Shown here in pieces: positions 37,223-46,875 of a stretch of DNA of 64,000 nt. The notes below the pieces were generated by a model that was not told the DNA's origin, ran no database searches, and was given only the letters and a program-made list of their open reading frames with translations. Origin of the DNA: Candidatus Francisella endociliophora. GTDB lineage: Bacteria > Pseudomonadota > Gammaproteobacteria > Francisellales > Francisellaceae. The translations under genes were made by a program, and so were the position numbers. Every line of letters begins with the position of its first letter. Position 1 is the stretch's first letter. The stretch is from the NCBI RefSeq assembly GCF_000764555.1, contig NZ_CP009574.1, forward strand, positions 186,001-250,000. The letters run 5' to 3'.

Positions 37223-39544
37223 TTACTTTACTGTAAATTTATTAGTAAATTTACCATCTGAACTATCATTCACAAAAAATTCAAATTCACCAGGCTCATA
37301 TACATAGTTTAAATCATTATTATAAAACTTAAGATCATTTATATCTAACTTGAATGTTACCGTTTTAGTTTGACCTTTTTTTAGGAATACTTTTTTAAAT
37401 TTCTTAAGTTCTTTTACTGGAGGAGTTATTGAACGAACCTTTTGATGAACATACAGTTGTAAAACATCAGCCCCATCATAATCACCAGTATTTGTAATAT
37501 TTACTTTAATTATTAACTTATCACCCTCTTTTATTACTTTATGGTTTTGTGTTGGTTTAGATATATTAAAAGTTGTATAACTCAAACCATAACCAAATGG
37601 ATATAATGGTGTGTTACAAGTATCCATATAATTTGAATGGAATTTTTCAAATTTGCAGTCATTTTTTTCCAAAGGCCTACCTGTATTTTTATGGCTATAA
37701 TAAATAGGAATTTGACCAACATTTCTAGGGAATGACGCTGTTAATTTACCTGAAGGATTTACATCTCCAAATAGTACATCTGCAATTGATAAGCCAGCTT
37801 CACTACCAGGGAACCAAACATCTAATATTGCTGGAACTTCTTTTTTCTCTTCATTTAAAACAAGAGGTCTACCATTAAAAAGTACTAATACAATAGGCTT
37901 ACCAGTTTTAACTAATGCTTTTAGTAAATCTCTCTGTGCTTTTGGAATTCTCAAATCTGTTCTACTTGTGCTTTCACCACTCATTTCAGCAGATTCACCT
38001 AATGCAGCTATGATTACATCAGATTTATTCGCTACTTTTAAAGCTTCATCTAATAATTCTTTAGAAGATTTATCATTTCTACCAAGAGATTTATTAAACA
38101 TAGTTGCATTTTTTTCAAAGGCTTTACTATAAGATAGATTACTGCCTTTTGCATATAATATTTTACCTTTTTGACCAACTACTTCTTTAAGCCCTTTTAA
38201 TAGTGATATTGATTTATCTTGATCCGCTGTGACACTCCAAGTTCCAGCCATATTATTAGCAGCATCGGCAAGAGGTCCTACTAATGCGATAGTTTGAGAC
38301 TTTTTAAGTGGTAACAAGTGCTCTTGATTTTTTAGTAGTACCATAGATTCTGCACCAACTTTACGGGCAAATTCTCTATGCTCTTTAGAGAAAACTTGTT
38401 GTTTTGCTATTTCAGGATTGCCATACTTGTATGGATTATCGAATAATCCTAACTCAAATTTAGCTATTAGAATTCTTTTAACTGCTTGGTTTATCTCATC
38501 TATAGATACTTTGCCCTCATCTAAAGATTTTTTTAGAGTTGTTAAGTAACCATTACCAACCATATCCATATCTGTACCAGCATTTAAAGCTGCTGCTGAA
38601 ACAGCTTGAAGATTTTTACCAATACCATGATTTATCATCTCAGGAATACCTGTATAATCAGAAACCACAACTCCTTGAAATCCCCATTGATCACGAAGTA
38701 AATCAGTTAGTAACCATTTATTTGCAGTAGCTGGAACTCCATTAATCTCATTAAACGATGCCATAATCGTGCCAACACCAGCATCAATAGCTGCTTTATA
38801 TGGAGGAAGATATTCGTTATACATTCTAACCTTACTCATATCCACAGTATTATAATCACGCCCTGCTTCTGCAGCACCATATAATGCAAAATGTTTTACA
38901 CTTGCCAATAACGTTGCATCTTTTGATAAATCATCTAGTTGATAACCTTTTACCATTGCCTTGGCAATTTGACTACCTAAATAAGTATCTTCACCACTAC
39001 TTTCAGCTATTCTACCCCATCGAGGATCACGAGAAATATCAACCATTGGAGAAAATGCCCAATTGATACCTTCACTACTTGCTTCAATAGATGCGACTCG
39101 AGCAGTTTTTTCAATCATACCTAAATCCCAACTAGTTGATAATCCTAGCGGTATAGGGAAAGCAGTTTTATATCCATGAATGATATCCATACCAACCAAT
39201 AGTGGTATGTGTAAACGAGTATCTTCAACGGCCATTTTTTGTGCTTTAGCAATATCTTTTGGATCTTTAAGATTAAATACGCCCCCAGCTTTTCCTGCTT
39301 TTATAAGATCATAAAATTTACTTTGCTGGCTAATTCCAGTAGTTGCTTGACCAGCATCAACTAAATTTAATTGACCTAGCTTTTCTTCTAATGTCATTTG
39401 AGATATTAGCTTATCAGCTTGATCTTCATATTTTTCTTCATTTACAGTATAGGAGTTTGTAACCTGTGTATTATTTGTTTTTCCTAAAAATGAACAAGAT
39501 GTTCCAAGACTTGCACAGATAGCTAGTGCTAATATTTTTTTCAT
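37223..39544 (-). CDS. bglX: GH3 beta-glucosidase, BglX-like, exported
   Basis: A 773-residue family 3 glycoside hydrolase releasing terminal beta-linked sugars, probably glucose. The signal peptide (1-16) ends in LGTSC, lipobox-like but with a poor -3 residue, so lipoprotein or periplasmic. The (beta/alpha)8 domain holds the nucleophile D296 in GVVVSDYTG, with KHFALYGAAEAGRDYN; the alpha/beta sandwich and a C-terminal fibronectin-III-like domain (about 680-770) follow, the BglX order. It may act on plant or algal beta-glucans in the environment. Divergent from the permease at 39676. Confidence 0.93.
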   Translation of the reverse strand: MKKILALAICASLGTSCSFLGKTNNTQVTNSYTVNEEKYEDQADKLISQMTLEEKLGQLNLVDAGQATTGISQQSKFYDLIKAGKAGGVFNLKDPKDIAKAQKMAVEDTRLHIPLLVGMDIIHGYKTAFPIPLGLSTSWDLGMIEKTARVASIEASSEGINWAFSPMVDISRDPRWGRIAESSGEDTYLGSQIAKAMVKGYQLDDLSKDATLLASVKHFALYGAAEAGRDYNTVDMSKVRMYNEYLPPYKAAIDAGVGTIMASFNEINGVPATANKWLLTDLLRDQWGFQGVVVSDYTGIPEMINHGIGKNLQAVSAAALNAGTDMDMVGNGYLTTLKKSLDEGKVSIDEINQAVKRILIAKFELGLFDNPYKYGNPEIAKQQVFSKEHREFARKVGAESMVLLKNQEHLLPLKKSQTIALVGPLADAANNMAGTWSVTADQDKSISLLKGLKEVVGQKGKILYAKGSNLSYSKAFEKNATMFNKSLGRNDKSSKELLDEALKVANKSDVIIAALGESAEMSGESTSRTDLRIPKAQRDLLKALVKTGKPIVLVLFNGRPLVLNEEKKEVPAILDVWFPGSEAGLSIADVLFGDVNPSGKLTASFPRNVGQIPIYYSHKNTGRPLEKNDCKFEKFHSNYMDTCNTPLYPFGYGLSYTTFNISKPTQNHKVIKEGDKLIIKVNITNTGDYDGADVLQLYVHQKVRSITPPVKELKKFKKVFLKKGQTKTVTFKLDINDLKFYNNDLNYVYEPGEFEFFVNDSSDGKFTNKFTVK

Positions 39545-39675
39545 AAGCTTAAAATTGATTTCAAAAAGATGTTAGCAATAATATCAAAAAAGTTATTTTG
39601 TAGTTAAAAAATTTCCTTTTAAAGAAAAAATTATGGAATAATCAAAATATATCTACATCCTCAAATAAATAAATC

Positions 39676-41040
39676 ATGAGTAATGAAAACAAGTTAAAAA
39701 GAGATATTCTTGCGCGTCATATTGTAATGATTTCTCTTGGTGGAACTATATCAGCTAGTTTCTTCCTAGGTGTTGGTAGTATCTTAAATTCAGTTGGTGC
39801 ATTTGGTACAGTATTAGGCTTCTTTCTCGGTGGCATAATAATGATGCTGGTGATGATAAGTCTTGCTGAGATGTCTATAGCGATGCCAATAAGTGGCTCT
39901 TTTCAAACTTATGCTACAAAATTTATATCTCCATATTCAGGATTTCTAACTGGCTGGCTATATTTACTTAACTGGTTAACTGCTGCAGCCGGAGGTTTAG
40001 TAGCAGCTGGTATTATTTGTCATAATTTTTATCCGGAGATAAGCGTTTGGCAATTCTGCTTAGCAATTATTGTTATCGTTAGCCTACTCAATTTATGTGC
40101 TGTTAGAGTCTTTGCAGAGATTGAATTTTGGCTTTCTGCAATAAAAATTATCACAATTATTGTATTTATAATAATTGGTATAGGCATTATTACAGGAGTT
40201 TTACATTCTAACAAACCAATATCAGGATTGGTCAATTTCTATGCAGATGGATTATTTCCCAATGGCTTTAAAGCATTTTTATTTGGTTTAGTGATTATCG
40301 TATGTACTTTTCAAGGTGCTGAACTAGTTGGTATTGCTGCAGGTGAAACAAAAGATCCTGAAAAAAATATTCGTAAAGCAGTTAAAAGTGTCGCTATTCG
40401 TATACTTTTATTTTTCGTATTTTCTTCTTTTATAATTGCTTATATCATTCCATACAAAGACTCCGGTGTCGCAAATACTCCTTTTATCACAGTACTGCAA
40501 TTAGTAAATATCAAATATGTGGATACAATTATGCAATTAGTGATTTTAACAGCAAGTTTATCTGCTGTTAATTCATGTTTTTATACTTGTGCAAGATTAA
40601 TGTGGTCTATGGCTTCAGATAATCAGGCTCCTAAAATATTTGCAAAGGTTAGTAAAAAACAAGTTCCAATATATGGTGTTTTATTTGTTGCTATACTTTC
40701 CTGTCTTTGCTTGATTACAAAATTTGTTGGTGCTGAAAAGCTATTTATATTGGTAGTATCATCATCTGGTATGGTTGGCTGTATGATATGGATTATTATT
40801 AGTTTATGTCATGTTTATTTTAGAAAATCATTAAGTAGTGAGCAAATCGCTAATTTAAAATTTAAAGCATGGGCATTTCCTGTGATCCCTTATCTAAGTA
40901 TTCTATTTAATTCTTGCGTGATATTGGGGATGTTATGGGATCCAGATCAACGCATGGTGGTTTATTCAGGAGTAATTTTGATAATTATATTTTCAATCTT
41001 ATATAAGATTTATTACCTAAAGAAAAACATTGTAAAATAA
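39676..41040 (+). CDS. APC-superfamily amino acid permease (AAT type)
   Basis: A 454-residue inner-membrane transporter with 12 predicted helices. The N-terminus RDILARHIVMISLGGTISASFFLGVGS is the TM1 signature of the amino acid transporter family (as in ProY, AroP, GabP), with the substrate-binding TM1 and TM6 (CTFQGAELVGIAAGET KDPEKNI) segments. Which amino acid is moved cannot be read. No operon partner; a strong promoter-like palindrome lies just downstream for the next genes. Confidence 0.9.
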   Translation: MSNENKLKRDILARHIVMISLGGTISASFFLGVGSILNSVGAFGTVLGFFLGGIIMMLVMISLAEMSIAMPISGSFQTYATKFISPYSGFLTGWLYLLNWLTAAAGGLVAAGIICHNFYPEISVWQFCLAIIVIVSLLNLCAVRVFAEIEFWLSAIKIITIIVFIIIGIGIITGVLHSNKPISGLVNFYADGLFPNGFKAFLFGLVIIVCTFQGAELVGIAAGETKDPEKNIRKAVKSVAIRILLFFVFSSFIIAYIIPYKDSGVANTPFITVLQLVNIKYVDTIMQLVILTASLSAVNSCFYTCARLMWSMASDNQAPKIFAKVSKKQVPIYGVLFVAILSCLCLITKFVGAEKLFILVVSSSGMVGCMIWIIISLCHVYFRKSLSSEQIANLKFKAWAFPVIPYLSILFNSCVILGMLWDPDQRMVVYSGVILIIIFSILYKIYYLKKNIVK

Positions 41041-41044
41041 AGCT

Positions 41045-41081
41045 TTGACAAACTATTTATTTAATAGTACTATTAAATAAA
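41045..41081 (+). promoter_or_regulatory. Consensus -35 promoter overlapping a 26-bp perfect palindrome
   Basis: A perfect TTGACA (41045-41050) stands 17 bp before TACTAT (41068-41073, 4/6). The DNA from 41056 to 41081 is a perfect 26-bp palindrome with half-site TTTATTTAATAGT, covering the spacer and the -10. A dimeric repressor bound there would block the promoter. The winged-helix gene two positions downstream is the obvious candidate binder. Confidence 0.65.
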
Positions 41082-41103
41082 ATAAACTATTGAGTGAAAA
41101 GTT

Positions 41104-41709
41104 ATGAGTGATTATCAAAATTTAGCAGAGCAAATTAATAATATTGAAGATACATTAAAAGCTTCAGGAAGATATATATTTGATGGCAAAAAACTAATTG
41201 TAGCAGGTATAATATTTCTTCTTATTCCAGTTATTCAGTATCTTATAAATATATCATTTTGGAAAATTAGCTATATTTATCATAATATTGAAATAGGTAT
41301 TTTTATAAATGTGATATTTTATATTGCCCTTTTTAAGATAGTTTTTTTAGTAACTAAGACTACTAAAAATCATCGCTACCACCCTTCTGTTAATATATAT
41401 GTCGAAAAAGCAATAGATTTACACGATGTTATTTTAAAAACCATGTTTGTAACAGTTATAATATTGTCTATATGTGGCTTTGGTAATATAGCATTTTCAT
41501 TTGTATATATATTCTTAGGGCTTGTATATAACTTATTTGGAAGGTTTTCATTAGAAATTATTAGAAAAATTTCTATTAGTTATATTGTTATAGGTATTAT
41601 TTCAATATTCTTTGTTAAAGATTATAATAATATATTGTGGCAACTTATGATGGTATATTTAGGTTTAACCTATATAGTAATGGGTAAAATTTTAGAAAAA
41701 AGTAGGTAA
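41104..41709 (+). CDS. Six-helix membrane protein paired with a winged-helix regulator
   Basis: 201 residues; after a soluble N-terminal 30 residues, about six transmembrane helices follow. No catalytic motif or family was recognised. It precedes the winged-helix regulator at 41714 by 4 bp, and both are driven by the palindromic promoter at 41045. Such membrane protein/HTH pairs are common and generally uncharacterised; a sensor whose partner represses the pair is a plausible reading, not shown. Confidence 0.62.
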   Translation: MSDYQNLAEQINNIEDTLKASGRYIFDGKKLIVAGIIFLLIPVIQYLINISFWKISYIYHNIEIGIFINVIFYIALFKIVFLVTKTTKNHRYHPSVNIYVEKAIDLHDVILKTMFVTVIILSICGFGNIAFSFVYIFLGLVYNLFGRFSLEIIRKISISYIVIGIISIFFVKDYNNILWQLMMVYLGLTYIVMGKILEKSR

Positions 41710-41713
41710 AAAC

Positions 41714-42007
41714 ATGCTAAATGATATACTACATCAACCTATTAGGACAAAGATAATTACATATCTCTATTCTGTGGAGGGAGCAACTTTTAAAGACATA
41801 AAAACTTTATTAGAATTGACAGATGGTCATATGAGTACACATATGAAAGTTTTTATCAAAAATGGATATGTTACCAATAAGAAAACATTTAAAGCTGGTA
41901 AACCAGAAACAACCTATAAACTTACTGAAAAGGGTAAAAAATTATTTTTAGATTATGTTGCAGAATTAAAAAGGATTGTTAATTTTGTATCAACAGATCC
42001 TAGCTAA
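41714..42007 (+). CDS. Winged-helix transcriptional regulator (HTH_34/MarR-like)
   Basis: A 97-residue DNA-binding protein made of one winged helix. The N-terminus LHQPIRTKIITYLYSVEGATFKDIKTLLELTDGHMSTHMKVFIKNGYV is the HTH with recognition helix near SDGNLS-like TDGHMSTHMK, and KKTFKAGKPETTYKLTEKGKKLFLDYV forms the wing and dimer helix; this matches the PF13601-type family. It probably represses its own operon through the palindrome at 41056. Its end overlaps the convergent DUF3293 gene by 18 bp. Confidence 0.85.
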   Translation: MLNDILHQPIRTKIITYLYSVEGATFKDIKTLLELTDGHMSTHMKVFIKNGYVTNKKTFKAGKPETTYKLTEKGKKLFLDYVAELKRIVNFVSTDPS

Positions 42008-42400
42008 AAAACCTCCTACTTTAATGAACTCTCTTAAATCTTTTGAGCATTTCGAAACATACAAAATACTATCAATAACAAAATAAATCGCATCTTGCGA
42101 ATATTTTTCACCTAAATTACATGCTTCATCTAAAGACTCAGCATTAAACATAAAACCATTTTCTTTATGCTTAGTATCTTTATCAAAACCATTTATTTGA
42201 TATATCCAATCATATTTTTGCTTAAGTTCTTTTTCTAGAATCTTATTTCTTGAAATATTCTCACTTTCACTTAGAGATTTATTCATTGGATTATATGCAG
42301 TAATAATTGCAAATTGAGTAGGATATTTATTAGGTTTAACAGGCACTTCAAAAAGAGTATTGAAATACAAATCACACATTTGAGATTGAACTTTATTCAT
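41990..42400 (-). CDS. DUF3293 family protein
   Basis: A 136-residue soluble protein of unknown function. FAIITAYNPMNKSLSESEN followed by NKILEKELKQ is the N-terminal signature of DUF3293. The start overlaps the trxA stop by 8 bp, so it is the downstream partner of thioredoxin in one transcript. No catalytic residues are known. The last 18 bp overlap the convergent regulator gene. Confidence 0.7.
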   Translation of the reverse strand: MNKVQSQMCDLYFNTLFEVPVKPNKYPTQFAIITAYNPMNKSLSESENISRNKILEKELKQKYDWIYQINGFDKDTKHKENGFMFNAESLDEACNLGEKYSQDAIYFVIDSILYVSKCSKDLREFIKVGGFLARIC

Positions 42401-42719
42401 AAGCCTTTAGTTTTTGCTCTAGTTGAGACCCGGTTTGGACACCATTTAGAGTCTCAACTTGTTTACCATCTTTGAAAATAATCATCGTAGGAATACTTCT
42501 AATGCCAAACTTAGTGGCTAAATTTTGATTACTATCAACATCAACTTTGACAATAACTGCCCCTTTGTAGTCTTTTGATAGCTGATCTAAAATTGGGCCT
42601 AACATTTTACAAGGTCCACACCAATCAGCATAAAAATCAACTAGAACTGGCTTGTCTGTACTATTTATTAATTTATCAAAATTTGCTTCATCTGTTTTTA
42701 TTACATTACTTAATGCCAT
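42393..42719 (-). CDS. trxA: Thioredoxin
   Basis: The 108-residue general disulfide reductase of the cytoplasm, re-reduced by thioredoxin reductase. The active site is C34-G-P-C37 in DFYADWCGPCKMLGPIL, with the cis-proline in GIRSIPTMIIF and a core matching E. coli TrxA in length. It starts 3 bp after the upstream secreted-protein gene stop and overlaps the DUF3293 gene. Confidence 0.97.
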   Translation of the reverse strand: MALSNVIKTDEANFDKLINSTDKPVLVDFYADWCGPCKMLGPILDQLSKDYKGAVIVKVDVDSNQNLATKFGIRSIPTMIIFKDGKQVETLNGVQTGSQLEQKLKAYE

Positions 42720-42721
42720 TT

Positions 42722-43408
42722 TTATCTCTCCATAAAAGTTACATTTGCATTAATTGTTATATCTTGTGAGACTGCTACAGGATTTGGGTTGGTACTACTA
42801 GCATCCATTTCATTATTAGCAGCTTTCATAAACATAACTGTATTTCTTGGTCTATAACTATTTGTATCATTATATTTAATTGATTGAATTAGATAATTAC
42901 TATGAGTTTCTTTATTAAAATTATCTAGATATGCTTTAGTATCTTTATAAATTTGAACCATCAAATCTTGTTTAGCAGCTTGAATATCTTTTGCAGGAGG
43001 GTTGTAGTCAAGAACTTGAGCTACTAATTTTTTACCAGAAGCTTTTTGATTTTCTAAAGCCTTTTGCAAGTTATTAAGATCTTGCTGAGATATTCTAGCT
43101 TCTAGTTGTAATGTTACATTTAAAGCACCGCTTCTAGATTTATCTTGTTCGAGATTTTTTACTTTCCAATCCGCTTTTACAATACTATTAACCTCATCAG
43201 AAATTTCTTTTTGGATACTGTTTTGATCTTCAAGTGTTGTAGTTGCGTAGCCTGTAACTTGTACTAATATACTATCACTTTTAACTGTTGTTTCAGCTTG
43301 TGTAGTATATGTAATAGTATTATATTTAGGGCAATCATTATCACTACCAGCTAAAGCAACATTTGTAGCTAAACAACCGAATAATGCAATTGGAAGAATC
43401 TTTTTCAT
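42722..43408 (-). CDS. Exported SIMPL-domain-like (DUF541) protein
   Basis: 228 residues with a clear signal peptide (1-20, cleavage ALA/GS). The mature part has the pattern of the SIMPL/DUF541 family: an N-terminal strand pair (DSILVQVTGYATTTL), a helical segment with paired helices (LNNLQKALENQKASGKK) and a closing strand (ITINANVTFM). The family is periplasmic and its role unsettled. Assignment is tentative. A long stem-loop (43415-43460) ends six bases before the ATG, and trxA follows immediately. Confidence 0.5.
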   Translation of the reverse strand: MKKILPIALFGCLATNVALAGSDNDCPKYNTITYTTQAETTVKSDSILVQVTGYATTTLEDQNSIQKEISDEVNSIVKADWKVKNLEQDKSRSGALNVTLQLEARISQQDLNNLQKALENQKASGKKLVAQVLDYNPPAKDIQAAKQDLMVQIYKDTKAYLDNFNKETHSNYLIQSIKYNDTNSYRPRNTVMFMKAANNEMDASSTNPNPVAVSQDITINANVTFMER

Positions 43409-43414
43409 AAGTAA

Positions 43415-43460
43415 CTCACAAATTTTACTAAACTAAATTCAGTTTAGCAGAAATTGTGAG
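43415..43460 (-). promoter_or_regulatory. Long stem-loop just upstream of the DUF541-like gene
   Basis: Outer arms CTCACAA(A)TTT (43415-43425) and AAATTGTGAG (43451-43460) pair with one bulge; inner arms CTAAACT (43428-43434) and AGTTTAG (43441-43447) close a six-base loop. In RNA the hairpin would end 6 nt before the start codon at 43408, in the space where a ribosome site belongs; no AGGAG is visible. No U-tract follows, so it is not a usual terminator. It may control translation or be an operator. Confidence 0.6.
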
Positions 43461-43488
43461 TATTATTAATGAGAAATAGCAAATATGC

Positions 43489-44634
43489 TTAGATAATAGA
43501 AGCTAGAATCTCATCTAAAGATTCAATAATTTCTTCTTTAATTTCATTTTCAAAAGGAAAATCATCAGATGTTAATTGAGATTTAACAAAGCTTTCTAAA
43601 AGTAAATGTTGGGCTGCTTCTAAAGTTAATCCTCTAGATTGTAAATAAAATAACGCTTCTTTATCAAGCTCACCAATAGTTGCTCCATGAGTACAAACAA
43701 CATCATCTGAGTATATTTCTAGCTCTGGCTTTGTATTGATTTCAGCTTTATTACTTAGCTGAATATTTTTATTATTCTGGAATGCTTGAATACTCTGTAT
43801 ACCATGATTCACAATAGCCTTAGCATTAAACCATGCTTTAGAGCTGCCATTAGCAACTCCTCGAAAGTTCACATTACTATAAGTATGTGAAGCATTATGA
43901 TTTACTAAAAAGCAAGTATTTGCAATAGCACTATCATTTAGTAAATATAACCCTCTAATATCAAATCTCGAGTATTCTTTATTAAGATTTACTACAAAAT
44001 CATTTCTCAAAAGAGCATCTTTATTCAATAAGTTAAATCCATTAAATTCAGCAGCTCTATCAAGGTTTACTAAATAGTTTGCTGTCGTGATTAAATTTGT
44101 ATTATTTGGATTATCTGCATTATTAGTAAAATTTATTTTAGCTGATTCAGCAACATTGATGTCTAAATACAAATTTATAGCTGAACTTTCTGTAAGATTT
44201 ACAAAATCAACATCAAGATCTAGACTAGCAAACATATCAACATCAAGCTTTAGAGAGATATTTGTAAGTTTATCTTTTGCCATATCTGTATTGATAAAAA
44301 TAAGACTTAAATAGTCTTTAGTATCTTTAGGAATATCAATACTAAAATGCTTAGAATTTTCTATCGCTAAACGCGACATATCTCTATTATCTTTATGTAA
44401 TTCTAATGCACTAATATGATTTAACTTTTTATTATAATCAATAGCCAATACACCATCTAAAATTATTACAACATTTTCTTGAGTATCAAACTTAAAACCC
44501 TCAAGATAGTTTTTTGTTTGTGGAGATTCTTTTAATATCTCTGAAATATTATTTTTATTATAGATCGATGCTATATTTGTGTATTTCCAGCTTTCTTGCT
44601 TGGTAGTAGGTAGAGATTTATTATCAATTAACAT
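43489..44634 (-). CDS. sufD: Fe-S cluster assembly protein SufD
   Basis: Part of the SufBC2D scaffold that builds Fe-S clusters under oxidative or iron stress. 381 residues with the SufBD beta-helix core; conserved parts include the C-terminal region VVCTHGATIGELDKEALFYLQSRGL (the conserved histidine lies here) and LLLESFVKSQL. The order sufB-sufC-sufD and spacing (10 bp to sufC) are standard. No sufS or sufU/sufE follows; the next gene is unrelated. Confidence 0.95.
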   Translation of the reverse strand: MLIDNKSLPTTKQESWKYTNIASIYNKNNISEILKESPQTKNYLEGFKFDTQENVVIILDGVLAIDYNKKLNHISALELHKDNRDMSRLAIENSKHFSIDIPKDTKDYLSLIFINTDMAKDKLTNISLKLDVDMFASLDLDVDFVNLTESSAINLYLDINVAESAKINFTNNADNPNNTNLITTANYLVNLDRAAEFNGFNLLNKDALLRNDFVVNLNKEYSRFDIRGLYLLNDSAIANTCFLVNHNASHTYSNVNFRGVANGSSKAWFNAKAIVNHGIQSIQAFQNNKNIQLSNKAEINTKPELEIYSDDVVCTHGATIGELDKEALFYLQSRGLTLEAAQHLLLESFVKSQLTSDDFPFENEIKEEIIESLDEILASII

Positions 44635-44644
44635 TATTTAACCT

Positions 44645-45394
44645 TTAGCTGTTTAACCAAGAATAACCTTTTTCTTCTAACTCAAGAGCAAGCTCTTTAC
44701 CGCCAGTTTTAACAATTTGACCATCTGCTAAAACATGTACAAAGTCAGGCTTAATATGATCTAAAAGTCTTTGATAGTGTGTAATAACTAAGAAGCTTCT
44801 TTCTTCAGATCTCATTCTATTAGCACCCTCTGAAACAACTTGAAGAGCATCAATATCCAAACCAGAATCAGTCTCATCTAAGATAGCTAATTTAGGTTCT
44901 AACATCATTAGTTGAAGCATTTCATTACGCTTTTTCTCACCACCTGAGAAACCTTCATTAACTCCACGAGACATATATTTTTGGTCAATTTTTAAGATTT
45001 GCATATTTTCTTTAAGCTTTTTCATGAAATCAATTGCATTAATCTCTTCTTCACCCTTTTGCTTTCTAATGCTATTTACAGCAGTTTTTAAAAACTGAAC
45101 ATTACTAACACCAGGGATTTCAATTGGATATTGTAAACTTAAAAATATACCAGCAGCAGCTCTTTCCGAAATACTTAAATCATCTATATCTTTGCCATCA
45201 AATGTAATAGAACCTTGAGTGATTTCATAACCATCTTTACCCGCTAAGACATTACTAAGCGTACTTTTACCAGCACCATTAGGGCCCATGATTGCATGAA
45301 CTTCACCTTTCTTCATAGTTAGGTTTAGCCCTTTTAGAATTTGTTTTTTTTGTTCTCCAACATTTACATGTAGATCTTTGATTTCTAATAACAT
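44645..45394 (-). CDS. sufC: Fe-S cluster assembly ATPase SufC
   Basis: ABC-type ATPase of the SufBC2D complex. 249 residues with Walker A GPNGAGKST, a Q-loop (FLSLQYP), the signature EGFSGGEKKR, Walker B LAILDETDSGLDIDAL and the switch histidine in VITHYQRLLD. Located between sufB (33 bp gap) and sufD. Confidence 0.98.
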   Translation of the reverse strand: MLLEIKDLHVNVGEQKKQILKGLNLTMKKGEVHAIMGPNGAGKSTLSNVLAGKDGYEITQGSITFDGKDIDDLSISERAAAGIFLSLQYPIEIPGVSNVQFLKTAVNSIRKQKGEEEINAIDFMKKLKENMQILKIDQKYMSRGVNEGFSGGEKKRNEMLQLMMLEPKLAILDETDSGLDIDALQVVSEGANRMRSEERSFLVITHYQRLLDHIKPDFVHVLADGQIVKTGGKELALELEEKGYSWLNS

Positions 45395-45426
45395 TTTTTA
45401 ACCTTTTAAAATATATATTTCAGAGT

Positions 45427-46872
45427 TTAACCAACAGCGCCTTCTAAGCTAACTTCCATAAGTTTCTGAGCTTCAACTGCAAACTCAAGAGGAAGTTTTT
45501 TAAATACTTCTTTACAAAAACCATTTACAATCATGGCAATAGCATCTTCTTCTGATAGACCTCTTTGTTTACAATAGAAAAGTTGATCATCAGAAATTTT
45601 TGAAGTTGTAGCTTCATGCTCCACTTGAGATGAATTACTCTTATTCTCAATATACGGATATGTATGAGCTCCACAATTATGACCAATTAATAATGAATCA
45701 CATTGTGAAAAGTTTCTAGCATTTGAAGCATTTGGAGAAATTCTAACTAAGCCTCTATATGCTTGAGATGCTTTACCTGCTGAGATGCCTTTAGAGATAA
45801 TTGTACTTTTAGTATTTTTTCCCAGATGTATCATCTTCGTACCAGTATCAGCTTGTTGAGCATGACGAGTAAGTGCAACTGAATAAAACTCACCTATAGA
45901 GTTATCACCACGTAATACTACGGAAGGATACTTCCAAGTAATTGCTGAGCCTGTTTCAACCTGTGTCCAAGAGATCTTAGAGTTTTTATGCGCCATACCC
46001 CTTTTTGTTACAAAGTTATAAATACCACCCTTACCTTCTTTATCACCAGGATACCAGTTCTGTACTGTAGAATATTTGATTTCAGCCCCATCTAAAGCTA
46101 CCAACTCTACAACTGCTGCATGAAGCTGATTCTCATCACGCATAGGAGCAGTACAGCCTTCAAGGTAACTAACATAACTACCCTCATCTGCGACAATAAG
46201 AGTTCTTTCAAACTGCCCTGTATTCATAGCATTTATTCTAAAGTATGTAGATAGCTCCATTGGGCAAGTCACACCTTTTGGGATATATACAAATGAGCCA
46301 TCACTAAATACAGCTGAATTTAATGCTGCAAAAAAGTTATCACCTTGAGGAACTACTGAACCTAAGTATTTTTTAACCAAATCAGGATATTTTTGAACTG
46401 CTTCTGAGATTGGGCAAAATATTACTCCAGCCTCTGCTAGTTTTTCTTTAAAAGTAGTTACAACAGATACTGAATCAAATACTGCATCTACCGCAATATT
46501 TTTAACACCTGCCAACATTTCTTGCTCATGTAGCGGAATACCAAGCTTATTATAAGTTTCAATAATCTCAGGATCTACTTCATCAAGAGATTTTGGGTGA
46601 TCCTTCATTGACTTAGGAGAAGAGTAATAGCTTATAGCATTAAAATCAATCGGCGGATAATTTAAGTCAGCCCAGCTTGGCGATTTCATCTCTAACCATT
46701 TGTGATAAGCTTTAAGTCTCCACTCCAATAAGAACTCAGGCTCATTTTTTCTTGCTGATATCAAACGAATTACATCTTCGTTTAATCCAGCCTCTATTGT
46801 TTCGGCTTCTATTTGTGTAACAAAACCATGTTCATAGTCTTGCTCTATAATTTTATCTAAATTTTCACTCAT
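45427..46872 (-). CDS. sufB: Fe-S cluster scaffold SufB
   Basis: Main scaffold subunit, receives sulfur and assembles the cluster. 481 residues; the beta-helix core shows [28 protein letters not shown] and the conserved [23 protein letters not shown] with cysteines, then [22 protein letters not shown]. Length is slightly below E. coli SufB (495). It lies 3 bp downstream of the Rrf2 regulator gene, an operon. Confidence 0.97.
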   Translation of the reverse strand: MSENLDKIIEQDYEHGFVTQIEAETIEAGLNEDVIRLISARKNEPEFLLEWRLKAYHKWLEMKSPSWADLNYPPIDFNAISYYSSPKSMKDHPKSLDEVDPEIIETYNKLGIPLHEQEMLAGVKNIAVDAVFDSVSVVTTFKEKLAEAGVIFCPISEAVQKYPDLVKKYLGSVVPQGDNFFAALNSAVFSDGSFVYIPKGVTCPMELSTYFRINAMNTGQFERTLIVADEGSYVSYLEGCTAPMRDENQLHAAVVELVALDGAEIKYSTVQNWYPGDKEGKGGIYNFVTKRGMAHKNSKISWTQVETGSAITWKYPSVVLRGDNSIGEFYSVALTRHAQQADTGTKMIHLGKNTKSTIISKGISAGKASQAYRGLVRISPNASNARNFSQCDSLLIGHNCGAHTYPYIENKSNSSQVEHEATTSKISDDQLFYCKQRGLSEEDAIAMIVNGFCKEVFKKLPLEFAVEAQKLMEVSLEGAVG

Positions 46873-46875
46873 TTT

